Assembly (NCBI GenBank): GCA_028714915.1
Contig: JAQTLL010000002.1
Coordinates: forward strand, 62,001 to 126,000
DNA from: Sulfuricurvum sp.
GTDB lineage: Bacteria > Campylobacterota > Campylobacteria > Campylobacterales > Sulfurimonadaceae
DNA length: 64,000 nucleotides
Reading direction: 5' to 3'
Below are positions 45,375-53,881 of this stretch, piece by piece (within the stretch, counting starts at the first letter, position 1; each line of letters starts with the position of its first letter). The notes beneath the pieces were generated by a model that ran no database searches, was not told the DNA's origin, and was given only the letters and a program-made list of their open reading frames with translations. Position numbers and translations under genes: made by a program.

Positions 45375-46036
45375 TTTTGTGTGCTCCCTTGAATTTTATT
45401 GAAATTTCTTGGGAATCCATTGGTATCGATGGATGACATTTGTTTCAAGAATGCCACTAACCCTTTTGCTTCCTCAGGAGTAATTCCAAGATTTGGCATA
45501 CGTCGTGCATGAGAAGCATATTTGTCTGGGTTTTGTAAGAATACTAACATTGCTTCATCTGTTGATGTAGTTCCTGTCATACCCTGCATTACACCACCTG
45601 CTTGCCATGCTGGATCAAGCCATGCTTTGGTCAAATCAGGAGCGTAGTACGCACCATTACCCAATAATGTATGACAATTCATACAGTTTTTTGCTTGAGA
45701 GGTCAACTTACCTTTCTCAAGAAGGGCATTTGCTTCTGCTTCACTGTAATCATTACGACCGAAAAAGAGCTCTTTTTCACCAATAACGGGAACTTCATGT
45801 CCTCGAACAGCACTGTACTCATACGTTACTTTGTAATTAATAACAGAAGCTGAAGGGACACGTTTGGTCACCTTATTTGCCAAATCTTCGGCAGAACCCA
45901 TTGTAATCTGTCCCAATGTATCCATTGTTAGAAGGATTAACAATACGGCACTAAATCCCGTAACCCAACCTGCTGAACGACTCCAAAAACGGTTGCTCGT
46001 CCAAACCGATTCCGGTTCTTTATAATCTTCACTCAT
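45371..46036 (-). CDS. norC: Nitric oxide reductase subunit C
   Basis: 221 residues: one N-terminal membrane anchor (about 24-42) and a periplasmic cytochrome c domain with CMNCHTLLGNGAYYAPDL, the hallmark of NorC. It passes electrons to NorB. About 70 residues longer than Pseudomonas NorC, with the extra part between the anchor and the haem motif. SD GGAGC before the ATG. Confidence 0.94.
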   Translation of the reverse strand: MSEDYKEPESVWTSNRFWSRSAGWVTGFSAVLLILLTMDTLGQITMGSAEDLANKVTKRVPSASVINYKVTYEYSAVRGHEVPVIGEKELFFGRNDYSEAEANALLEKGKLTSQAKNCMNCHTLLGNGAYYAPDLTKAWLDPAWQAGGVMQGMTGTTSTDEAMLVFLQNPDKYASHARRMPNLGITPEEAKGLVAFLKQMSSIDTNGFPRNFNKIQGSTQK

Positions 46037-46048
46037 GAAGAGCTCCTT

Positions 46049-46357
46049 TTATATATGTTCAAACCGCTCGTGTGTGCGGTGAACCAAAAAGTAAATAAAA
46101 TGGGGAATAAGTAAATAGCCAACCATTGCCGCAAATAAAATCTTTACGGTAAACGGATCGCTTTTAACCAATATCCCCAACATCACCATACTGTACGTCT
46201 GTACACCCCATGCTAGATATGCCAAAGCAATATAAAGCGGTTTAACTTTTTCTATCTTGACAAGAGTGAAAATCCCAACATAGATAGCTCCGAACATGAT
46301 GACAGCAGCAGCTGACGCAAATATACCTAAAAAACTTTCAGGGTCTAAATACTCCAT
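46049..46357 (-). CDS. Uncharacterised membrane protein leading the nor-nir operon
   Basis: 102 residues with three hydrophobic helices (about 10-32, 41-62, 73-93) and His-rich ends (VHRTHERFEHI). SD GGAGGTACTGTA before the ATG. It lies 12 bp before norC and 59 bp after the FNR-type box, thus the first gene of the operon. I do not recognise a named family; a NorCB assembly or haem-handling role is possible. Confidence 0.75.
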   Translation of the reverse strand: MEYLDPESFLGIFASAAAVIMFGAIYVGIFTLVKIEKVKPLYIALAYLAWGVQTYSMVMLGILVKSDPFTVKILFAAMVGYLLIPHFIYFLVHRTHERFEHI

Positions 46358-46415
46358 TACAGTACCTCCTTCTCATCACTAAAAGGAGTGTACTCTTAAT
46401 AACATAACAGATGCA

Positions 46416-46429
46416 TTGATGTAGGTCAA
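46416..46429 (-). promoter_or_regulatory. FNR/DNR-type box of the nor-nir operon
   Basis: TTGATGTAGGTCAA, centred 65 bp from the first start codon of the operon (46357). A -10-like TATGTT lies between. It is the only box in the 9-kb nor-nir cluster. Confidence 0.78.
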
Positions 46430-46449
46430 TTTTTTAAGACAAAATTATT

Positions 46450-46824
46450 TTATTGTGCGGTGAAGATTAAAATAACCACAGAGTTTTTGAGATTGGTTAT
46501 CGGATTGTGTGCAGATTCTAAACGCAGAGAGAGAGTATAGTTTTGTTCGCCACGATGATAATAATAAGTTGTGTGTGACACATCAAAGGGAACTCCAGTC
46601 CCCATACTGACGCTTTTATACAGATCAAAGGGATAATATACGTTATCTTTCTTTTTTTCTATTTTGATAGATTTTGCCCCTCTATTTTTTCCTTGAAAGA
46701 AATTTTCTGCCCCTATATTTCTAAGTATAAAATTTTCAAGCTTTGGCGGTGTTTGATTTCTTATCGGTGAAGCAGTGAGTAAAAACGGAACAACGAGAAG
46801 TAAATACGCCATCTTTTTTTTCAT
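46450..46824 (-). CDS. Small exported protein of the multihaem operon
   Basis: 124 residues from the ATG that overlaps the stop of the hexahaem gene (4 bp). A signal peptide (1-20) precedes a soluble, probably beta-rich domain with no cysteines (VSMGTGVPFDVSHTTYYYHRGEQNYTLSLRLESAH). No family recognised. A longer frame back to 46917 has no signal peptide and lies wholly inside the upstream gene. Probably a periplasmic partner of the cytochromes. Confidence 0.6.
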   Translation of the reverse strand: MKKKMAYLLLVVPFLLTASPIRNQTPPKLENFILRNIGAENFFQGKNRGAKSIKIEKKKDNVYYPFDLYKSVSMGTGVPFDVSHTTYYYHRGEQNYTLSLRLESAHNPITNLKNSVVILIFTAQ

Positions 46825-48968
46825 GGTTGTCTCCCTATTTGGGTTAGGCTTTTGAGTGTAATGGCGGGTGGTGTCGGTAATTGGGGACGGGTTTGCTGGA
46901 CAGCACTTGTTACCCACTGAGGATAGATACGAAATCGAAGTTTTACATCCGCAACTACAGGATAGACAATGTCTGAGGGAAGGGGATAGCTCTCATCTCT
47001 AAACCCTTTGGCTGGAATACGGGTATCCTCAAGCAGTTTTTCATATTTCCAAAATTTCAGACCTACAGGCACTCCATTACGATCTCCAAAAACTTTACGG
47101 AACAATCGGGACCCTTTTTCGATCTCGCCTGTCTCATCGATCATTCCGCTGGAGAGGATGATTTTTCCTGTAGCATCTTTGAGGGTTACTTCCAGCCAAA
47201 GTTCTCTAAAATCAGCCACTCCTGTGGGGAGATGGTGACCGGCACCTACATTACGTACACGAACCACTAATGCTTTTTTGGAAAACTTGACGTTGATCGC
47301 GGCAGCACTTTTGAGCAAATCAAGCGTCATTTTTTCATGCTCAGAGCTTCTCAAACCACTTAAAAAATGGTTGGAACCTGCGAAATGGTGCGTTCTAACA
47401 CTTTGTTTCAATGTTCCTCCGACTGTTGAATATCCAGGAATTTTTTGGTCTAAATTAGAGGTAGATGCATTCATATGGCAATCGATACACCCTTTGGTCT
47501 TTGGATTCTTAGAGCCTTTGTTGTACGGTGACTTTTCCCATTCTCCATAGGTGTCGACAATTTTAACACCATTTCCGGGAGCAAATTCATCGTGACAGCT
47601 CATACAGTATTTGGAGTCTTTATAAAAAGGTTTGCTGTAACTTTGGGCATGAACTTTTGGCTTTGCATTAATCATCGAATCATGCGTAGCGCCCAAAAGC
47701 CCGTGCCGATCTTCAAAAAGATATTGGGGACGATCTCGAAGGTTGAGGGTATATCCCCCATTTCCCCGTACCTCTTCAAGTTTGGTGATACGGTGGCAAA
47801 ACAGACACGAAGTTCCCTCTTCCGGTTCGCTTACCTTTTGATTCAATGTCTCCACGAGGCTAGAGCCGTTTTTATCAAAAAGATGCGATATTTTTGCCGT
47901 TCGTCGTCCTCCGCTGGTCAAAACACTCGGAGAGTGACACCCCATACACCAAAAACGGATTCCCTCTCCCTCTTCTTTAGCCGCCAGATCTTCCAAAACG
48001 CTGTAATAGGGATTGGAACCTCCCATGAGGCGGTGATTGGAATTTGCCCATTGGTTAAATATTTCCGGATGACAGCTTTTGCAGGAGGCAGAGTTGAGCC
48101 ACTCTTTTGGGTGGTAGTGAGTTGTGTTTTCATCGAGCCTGACCCAGGTTGAGAAAAACGGGAGATTGTGCCGTGAGCGAATAAAGAGATGCAAATCGCC
48201 CATTGCTTGCATAATTTCGGGTGAGGGTTTATGAAGATTTTGAACGCTCCCCCCTTGTTCTTGAATGGCGAGTAGATAATCCTCGACAAAATCTTTTGCA
48301 AAAAAGTGCTTCAAGTGTTTATGCCCGATAACTGCCGATTTTTTAGGATCAATTTTGGCAGCGGCAAAGAGAAGATGATTGGATTCATTAAAACCGCCTT
48401 TATGACAGCTTGCACAACTTTGCTTCCCATTTCCCATACGTAAACCCTCAATACCACTGGCTTTTGTGCTGTTAAAAAGTACCTCTCCGCGTGCATAAGA
48501 AGAGTTGTCTTCTTGCGCATGTAATGAGGGTGTTGTTAATGTAATGAGCACAGCAACTAAAGCCAGCAGTTTTACATTCTGAGCAGATTTAAATAAAGCG
48601 GAATGGAGTAGAAAAATGGGAACAATCAATAATGAGGAAGTCAGATGGGACAATTGGGCAATTTTTCCAATCAGATCCCCTCGTTGACCGATAATCATCA
48701 ACCAAATACCGCTTAAAACAGAGACCATAATCATCACACCCAACGCCATTCCGCTAGTACGTTTAAAAGAAGTCTCTTTTTTTGCTCTGGGCAGATGATA
48801 CGAGAGATGAGGGACGATATACGCTAATAAATAATAGCCGATGATTGCAAAAGCAAGAGGGGCATGGAAAAATAAAATCCATCGTTGACTTCCCCATCCT
48901 AAGTCAATCCAATCCCATAAAAGCAAGCCGCTTATAAACAATAGGATCAGGGAAAAAATATGCATCAT
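46821..48968 (-). CDS. Hexahaem cytochrome c with an N-terminal membrane domain
   Basis: 715 residues. Residues 1-148 form four hydrophobic helices with several His (HAPLAFAIIGYY, AQLSHLTSSLL, LLHSALF), resembling a short cytochrome b. The periplasmic part has six CxxCH motifs near residues 183, 296, 341, 388, 455 and 494 (CASCH, CKSCH, CMGCH, CLFCH, CMSCH, CIDCH). The C-terminal part (520-715) is beta-rich. The central part resembles cytochrome c554-type multihaem proteins. It may link quinol to the periplasmic peroxidase encoded before it. ATGA overlap with that gene. Confidence 0.8.
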   Translation of the reverse strand: MMHIFSLILLFISGLLLWDWIDLGWGSQRWILFFHAPLAFAIIGYYLLAYIVPHLSYHLPRAKKETSFKRTSGMALGVMIMVSVLSGIWLMIIGQRGDLIGKIAQLSHLTSSLLIVPIFLLHSALFKSAQNVKLLALVAVLITLTTPSLHAQEDNSSYARGEVLFNSTKASGIEGLRMGNGKQSCASCHKGGFNESNHLLFAAAKIDPKKSAVIGHKHLKHFFAKDFVEDYLLAIQEQGGSVQNLHKPSPEIMQAMGDLHLFIRSRHNLPFFSTWVRLDENTTHYHPKEWLNSASCKSCHPEIFNQWANSNHRLMGGSNPYYSVLEDLAAKEEGEGIRFWCMGCHSPSVLTSGGRRTAKISHLFDKNGSSLVETLNQKVSEPEEGTSCLFCHRITKLEEVRGNGGYTLNLRDRPQYLFEDRHGLLGATHDSMINAKPKVHAQSYSKPFYKDSKYCMSCHDEFAPGNGVKIVDTYGEWEKSPYNKGSKNPKTKGCIDCHMNASTSNLDQKIPGYSTVGGTLKQSVRTHHFAGSNHFLSGLRSSEHEKMTLDLLKSAAAINVKFSKKALVVRVRNVGAGHHLPTGVADFRELWLEVTLKDATGKIILSSGMIDETGEIEKGSRLFRKVFGDRNGVPVGLKFWKYEKLLEDTRIPAKGFRDESYPLPSDIVYPVVADVKLRFRIYPQWVTSAVQQTRPQLPTPPAITLKSLTQIGRQP

Positions 48969-49999
48969 GGTAGATCCTTTGAAGAGGGCTGTATTCGCGG
49001 TATTTTCCCCGTAAGTGTCCCCAAGAAAGCTTCAAGTGCACTCACATCTTCATCAGGGAGATTGACTCCCAGTTGAACGCGACCCATGGTACGAATGGCT
49101 TCGGAGAGTTCCCAAACCTGACCTTGCGTAAAATAGGGACGATTAATCTCCACATTACGCAAACTCGCCACTCGAAAGCGGTATTTGTCGCCATTACGCT
49201 GCGTCAAAGTGTACATTCCTTGATCAATACGTCTCAGATTCTCATCTTCATAGGTATTTCCAAGCAGAGCATACCATCCAAAAGGATCATTAAGTTTATG
49301 GAGCTTATAGGTACCAAATATTTTAAAAGAGTTGCCTCCGATATTTACTCCATTATGGCACACACTGCATCCTTGCTCTTTGAAAACTTTGTATCCTTGT
49401 TTTTCATGAGGGGTTAGGGCATTTGTTTCACCGCGTAAATATCGATCAAAACGGCTATCTGTTGCCACAAGCGTTTTGACATATTCACCCAACATCTCTG
49501 ATGCTTCCTGCGGGTTTAAGTCAGTTGAAATATTCAAATCCTCTAAATGTGATGCTATAAAACTGCTTAATTCAAACTCTCTTCCATCCCATCCATAGCC
49601 TATGTTATAGCGAGAATTCCATACTGAGAGAGTATTACGTTTTGTTGTTTTCGCTAACGATTCTCCGTCTCCTCCGCTTCCGCGTATAGGGGCGACGTGG
49701 CATGTTCGGCAGTTGGTCGCAGAGACGGCAAAACAGACATCCGGACGATCATTGGTGAGAGTGTGACACGTTTCGCACTGCGCCTTACCAAACCAAAGTT
49801 TTTTTCCAATGAAGGCTTTGGTTGTATTAAAATCATGTTCTTTGGGAAGAGGGAGAATCTCTCTACCGCCAAGCTTGGCATGTTCTTGCATCTCATAAGA
49901 AAATTCGCTTGGAAGGCGTTCGGTTGAGACAAAGTAGAGCGCAGGAAGGATAATGGAAACCGTGATAAGAAACCAAAAGCCAAATTCGGTTTTATTCAT
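48965..49999 (-). CDS. Tri-haem cytochrome c peroxidase/MauG-family protein
   Basis: 344 residues with one N-terminal hydrophobic helix (about 8-26). CxxCH motifs occur near residues 75 (CETCH), 97 (CRTCH) and 211 (CSVCH). Residues around KRNTLSVWNSRYNIGYGWDGR and the last motif fit the di-haem peroxidase/MauG fold; the first motif is extra. Tri-haem variants (such as YhjA) pass quinol electrons to peroxide. ATGA overlaps on both sides tie it to the hexahaem gene and the DUF1566 gene. Confidence 0.83.
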   Translation of the reverse strand: MNKTEFGFWFLITVSIILPALYFVSTERLPSEFSYEMQEHAKLGGREILPLPKEHDFNTTKAFIGKKLWFGKAQCETCHTLTNDRPDVCFAVSATNCRTCHVAPIRGSGGDGESLAKTTKRNTLSVWNSRYNIGYGWDGREFELSSFIASHLEDLNISTDLNPQEASEMLGEYVKTLVATDSRFDRYLRGETNALTPHEKQGYKVFKEQGCSVCHNGVNIGGNSFKIFGTYKLHKLNDPFGWYALLGNTYEDENLRRIDQGMYTLTQRNGDKYRFRVASLRNVEINRPYFTQGQVWELSEAIRTMGRVQLGVNLPDEDVSALEAFLGTLTGKIPRIQPSSKDLP

Positions 50000-50430
50000 A
50001 GTGTTTCCTTTGTGATACAGCGTATATAAAACCGCCCGCCCTCATGATCTGAAGTCGCTCTGCCACTTCCAAAAGAGAGACCATAGCTAAACAGTTGACT
50101 CTCTTTTGGATACGTTGAGCTCCAGTAAAGATCAGCAACCGCATAGGGGAAGAGATGAGGATTAATGGTTGGGATATGGTCAACATCAAGAAGGGACTGA
50201 AGCTCTTTTAGTGTCGGTATACGCCATTTTTTTTCACAAATTGTTAGTTTTGAGCAATATTCTACTGCCTCTTCGTAAGAGTACGTTATCTTATAGTTGG
50301 AGTAGTTTTTTGATTCCCATCCCATTTTGCTAACAGAATCAGTAACAACTCCCAGACAAGAGTTTTGCGCATGCAAAGATATGCTAGCCATAAAAATTAA
50401 AACGGATAAAAAAAGAAATCTGCTTATCAT
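49996..50430 (-). CDS. Exported DUF1566-domain protein
   Basis: 144 residues: signal peptide (1-21) then a DUF1566/Lcl-C-like domain (WRIPTLKELQSLLD, YWSSTYP, GRFYIRCI), with four cysteines that could form disulfides. Such domains occur in surface or periplasmic binding proteins of unclear role. First gene of the four-gene multihaem operon. No FNR-type box stands in the 48 bp upstream. Confidence 0.8.
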   Translation of the reverse strand: MISRFLFLSVLIFMASISLHAQNSCLGVVTDSVSKMGWESKNYSNYKITYSYEEAVEYCSKLTICEKKWRIPTLKELQSLLDVDHIPTINPHLFPYAVADLYWSSTYPKESQLFSYGLSFGSGRATSDHEGGRFYIRCITKETL

Positions 50431-50478
50431 TTTGCATCCTTGTCTTTAGTTGAACGTACTGTTTTTAGCGCAATCAAT

Positions 50479-51465
50479 CTACTCCCAATTTAAAAGCTTT
50501 TGTTGCCCCTCTAGTTTTCGTATATCGGTAACATCTTGCGACATTTCAATAACGCCTCGGTATTTTTTATCTTCATCTCGGACAGCAAAATATCGAATAT
50601 GTATAAACTGCTCTTTAAAAGTAATCCAGAACTCTGCAACGTCTCTCGTCCCTTTTTTGAACTCTTCGAGTATTCGTAAAACCGTATCAACACTTTTAGG
50701 AGGGTGACAAAATTTTACTTCTCTCCCTATAATACCTGCACTTCTTGGAAAAACTCTATCCTCTCCTCTGTTATAAAAGACAACCTTGTCATTCTCATCA
50801 ACGTAAGTGATGTCTACAGGGAGAAATTTAAAGATAAAATTAACCTGTTCAGGGGTTAAATACCCTTCATCATAATGGGTCTTATCTTCTATATTAAATG
50901 AAAGTTTTTTGTTTGGCTTGGCAAGACTTGGATGTTCATACTCATTCTCTTCTTGTGGCGGATACATTGGCGGCTCATTTTCTAGCATCCATCCTATCTC
51001 TTTGTCCCCTTCTCTCATTTCTTTCCAATCTTGAGCACTGAGCATCTCCATGGCTCTTGGGAAAAGTCTCCCCTCTTCAACTTGCATGATGTGATCTAAA
51101 CTTCTAAAAAGTATCGAAAGGTTTTGTTTTAATTGGGGAATGTTCTTTTGCTCCAAGGCCCCTTTAGCCGCTTTTATTTCAGCTCGTATTTGATCATGAA
51201 ATGCCCACATATTTTGACTTGGAGAAGTCCAGCCATATTTTTCAAGATAGGGGAAAAGTTGATTTTCTTTTCGTGCATATTTTTTTTCAATTCCTGAAAG
51301 CTTTAGAAAAAGCTCCTCAAATTGATCCATCTGTGTATCAAAATCAACCTTAACAATCTCTCCAATAAGAGTTCGTGTTAAAGCATTTTCCTCTAGATAT
51401 ACCCGCACCGGATGTCCAGCCGGATAATAGTCAGCTGCTGTTTTTTGGTTTAAAAATTCGCTCAT
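50479..51465 (-). CDS. DUF438 hemerythrin-like/PAS sensor protein
   Basis: 328 residues, cytoplasmic. N-terminal DUF438 helix (NQKTAADYYPAGHPVRVYLEE style), a hemerythrin-like HHE domain with iron-ligand His/Glu candidates (NQLFPYLEKYG, WAFHDQIRAE, LDHIMQVEEGRLFP), and a C-terminal PAS domain (about 205-325). Hemerythrin-like proteins bind O2, NO or repair Fe-S centres. No output domain follows the PAS. It has its own FNR-type box, centred 56 bp upstream, so it belongs to the NO regulon. Confidence 0.85.
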   Translation of the reverse strand: MSEFLNQKTAADYYPAGHPVRVYLEENALTRTLIGEIVKVDFDTQMDQFEELFLKLSGIEKKYARKENQLFPYLEKYGWTSPSQNMWAFHDQIRAEIKAAKGALEQKNIPQLKQNLSILFRSLDHIMQVEEGRLFPRAMEMLSAQDWKEMREGDKEIGWMLENEPPMYPPQEENEYEHPSLAKPNKKLSFNIEDKTHYDEGYLTPEQVNFIFKFLPVDITYVDENDKVVFYNRGEDRVFPRSAGIIGREVKFCHPPKSVDTVLRILEEFKKGTRDVAEFWITFKEQFIHIRYFAVRDEDKKYRGVIEMSQDVTDIRKLEGQQKLLNWE

Positions 51466-51514
51466 TTTAGCCCTTTATTTAAACTCATAATATCAAAAAA
51501 TAGTCAATAGCCAA

Positions 51515-51528
51515 TTGATTATTATCAA
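51515..51528 (-). promoter_or_regulatory. FNR/DNR-type box of the DUF438 gene
   Basis: TTGATTATTATCAA, a perfect palindrome centred 56 bp from the start codon at 51465, in the short gap after the sirohaem reductase gene. Confidence 0.78.
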
Positions 51529-51543
51529 GATTTAGGATAACCT

Positions 51544-53283
51544 CTACAATTCCCAGTACTTCTTGCTGGTCAGTAGTTTTTTGATTTGCGGAGAAATATT
51601 CTCATCTGCTTTACCAATTGTCCACAGTTTTTTACTTAGGTGGCGTATGGCATCTTTAAAATCATCTTCAATTAGGGATAAAAAAGATTCTCCAGCAAAA
51701 TACTCTTCCAGTAACTCTTTTTCTGTTGTAAAATGAACGGAGGTTGGTGTATCTAATGTATAAAGTGTGATTTTTTTATTGGTTTCGAGTTTTGCCAAAA
51801 ACCATAACGCACAAAATTCTTCACTAAAATGGTTAAGCACGTGGATCGAAAAATCTTCAAAGCTCTCCTGCCCGCTGGCCTCATACTCATCAATAATCAT
51901 TCCTATAACGTTGCTTATATGTTCAAGAGGAACCATCGTAAAAAGCTCTCGTCCAACACTTTCTCCAGTAGAGTGCTGTGCACCCAAATAGATGCGTGCG
52001 GCTTTATCTACATCCCCAAAACTGTTCGTACGTAATCCAATGAGCCCAATATCGCAGTGCTGATGTCTGCCACACCCTTTAGCGCAGCCTGAAACACCCA
52101 CTTGGATACGGTGTTTTTGAATTTTCTCCAGAGGTAACAAAAGCGCCTCATTTTTTAAATCCCAAAACGAAAAAGGGCAATAACTGCTCCCTGCACACAC
52201 AATGACTGTAGCACTTTTGGAGAGATTTTCAAAAGGAGTTGTTTTTTCAAGAAGTCCTAAAATAACAATATTTTGCTGTGTAGTAAGTCGTACTGAGGCT
52301 TCATGTATGTGTGCAAAAGTAGCAATACGAGTAAGCTCATCCGGCGTTATGCGTCCAAAATTACTCTCATAGCAAAAAGCATAGCTCTCGTCTTGAAGTT
52401 TTTCATACTCTGAAAATCCTCTTTTTTCCAACACCAATGTTCCTGCGGTTTGCCATGATTTTTGGTACTCGTGTGCGATGTATTCTTTAAATGTTTCGAT
52501 TCCGATTGCTTCAAGGAGATAAAAAAGACGTATCTGTGAGCGAGTCGTGCGTAAACCGTGTTTATTAAATGCTTCGATAAAGGCACTAAAAAAGGCCACT
52601 ACTTCATCATAGAGCAAGAATATATTCGCACAGCGGGCAATTTCGGTATTTTTACCCCCCATATAGACGTTAAATCCAAAAATATCTCCTTTTTTTGCCA
52701 ATCCAAAATAGAGGTCATTGGCAAAAAATGAGGTAACATTCGAGCGGTTTCCGGAAATACCGGTTGAAATTCTCCGTGGCAGCATCCCCACTTGGCGAGG
52801 AATTTTGAGGATATATCGTTCCATTTCCAGGATAAGCGGATAGGTTTCAATCTCACATGCCTCTCCCCTCCCGTCATACACATCCGTCACGATATTTCGA
52901 ACATTATCACCAAATGTCTGCCATGTGGTGATTCCTGTTGCGTTAATTTGATGGAAAATACTCAATACATTTTCACTGTTGAGTCCATGCAGCTGCATTC
53001 CTGCGCGGGCGGTTAGGATGATGTCAAGAGAGTGTGTTTTGGCAATATGAGCGATGGAGTGAAGCTGTTGTACGGTGATCCGACCTGCCGTGATACGCAA
53101 ACGGAGGGTAAACTCCTCTTCGTCCAGAGGGTTATTAAAAATACCAAAATCTTGGAGATAAAAAACATCCGCCTCGCTGATAGCACTAAAATCAAGGGTT
53201 TCAATTTGCGGATAATAGTCATACGGAATCATCTTCGCTTTGTAGCGCTCCCGTTTATTCAGCTTTTTTAAGGCAACTTCCAT
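51544..53283 (-). CDS. Sirohaem-dependent nitrite/sulfite reductase
   Basis: 579 residues, two ferredoxin-like halves plus two sirohaem domains. The cluster-binding cysteines are visible: CAGSSYC (x5 spacing) and CAKGC (x3 spacing). LTARAGMQLHGL and FGDNVRNIVTD match the substrate and sirohaem pocket. It reduces nitrite or sulfite by six electrons to ammonium or sulfide. Start chosen at 53283 (AGGAG upstream), 1 bp after the sensor gene. Operon with a Crp/Fnr regulator suggests nitrite as substrate. Residues past 480 are extra and unassigned. Confidence 0.86.
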   Translation of the reverse strand: MEVALKKLNKRERYKAKMIPYDYYPQIETLDFSAISEADVFYLQDFGIFNNPLDEEEFTLRLRITAGRITVQQLHSIAHIAKTHSLDIILTARAGMQLHGLNSENVLSIFHQINATGITTWQTFGDNVRNIVTDVYDGRGEACEIETYPLILEMERYILKIPRQVGMLPRRISTGISGNRSNVTSFFANDLYFGLAKKGDIFGFNVYMGGKNTEIARCANIFLLYDEVVAFFSAFIEAFNKHGLRTTRSQIRLFYLLEAIGIETFKEYIAHEYQKSWQTAGTLVLEKRGFSEYEKLQDESYAFCYESNFGRITPDELTRIATFAHIHEASVRLTTQQNIVILGLLEKTTPFENLSKSATVIVCAGSSYCPFSFWDLKNEALLLPLEKIQKHRIQVGVSGCAKGCGRHQHCDIGLIGLRTNSFGDVDKAARIYLGAQHSTGESVGRELFTMVPLEHISNVIGMIIDEYEASGQESFEDFSIHVLNHFSEEFCALWFLAKLETNKKITLYTLDTPTSVHFTTEKELLEEYFAGESFLSLIEDDFKDAIRHLSKKLWTIGKADENISPQIKKLLTSKKYWEL

Positions 53284-53284
53284 A

Positions 53285-53881
53285 CTAATCACTACTCCTG
53301 ACATTCCGATATGCCGACCAGCCCATCAGCAGTCCTTTGAGCAACAAACCTACCATAACAAGCAAAAATATTTTTTCGGTAAAGTGCCGTTCGATCTTGA
53401 TAAGGGTATCATCAAGGGTGTAAGAGACCAAATATCCCTCTGCTCCCGTGGGGTTAAAGCGTATAGGGAGAAACGTGACGACATAATCTTTCCCTTTCGC
53501 TTTTGTCGTCATCATAAAGGGTTGATATTTTTCCAATGTTGAAAACGCTTTCTTTGCCAAGGATAGATTGATTTTTGTAATAGTTTCATTATTTTCACCT
53601 CTTTTTTGAGAGACAAAATTAGAGGAGATTTGGCTGGGAATAAATTCTTCATTTTCTTGGTATTGTAATGAGGATTTTTTTAGTTCAAGACCTAAATTAC
53701 TATTATTGTTCAAAAGAAAATTATTTGCATGGATAGCTTCTAGTTCTTTTAGATGTATTTGTTTATATTCTTTTAACTGTGCTTCTTTGTCGATAAACCA
53801 TATCCATGCTATGGTAAAAAAAGCTGCTGCTGCTATTAGATGAAAGACTTTAGCTTTCCAACGCTTATGCAAAAAGTTCAT
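53285..53881 (-). CDS. Membrane-anchored single-domain periplasmic sensor
   Basis: 198 residues: helices at about 12-30 and 165-185 flank a periplasmic domain that looks like DUF3365/Tll0287 or a single Cache (AFSTLEKYQPFMMTTKAKGKDYVVTFLPIRFNPTGAEGYL). No cytoplasmic output domain. Start chosen at 53881; an in-frame ATG at 53926 lies further inside the regulator gene. Genes with such a sensor beside a Crp/Fnr regulator occur twice in this window (see 33811). Confidence 0.65.
   Translation of the reverse strand: MNFLHKRWKAKVFHLIAAAAFFTIAWIWFIDKEAQLKEYKQIHLKELEAIHANNFLLNNNSNLGLELKKSSLQYQENEEFIPSQISSNFVSQKRGENNETITKINLSLAKKAFSTLEKYQPFMMTTKAKGKDYVVTFLPIRFNPTGAEGYLVSYTLDDTLIKIERHFTEKIFLLVMVGLLLKGLLMGWSAYRNVRSSD

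Noticed and set aside
46825..46917. Longer N-terminus for the small exported protein
   Set aside because: It lies wholly inside the upstream gene and would hide the signal peptide that begins at the ATG with a 4-bp overlap.
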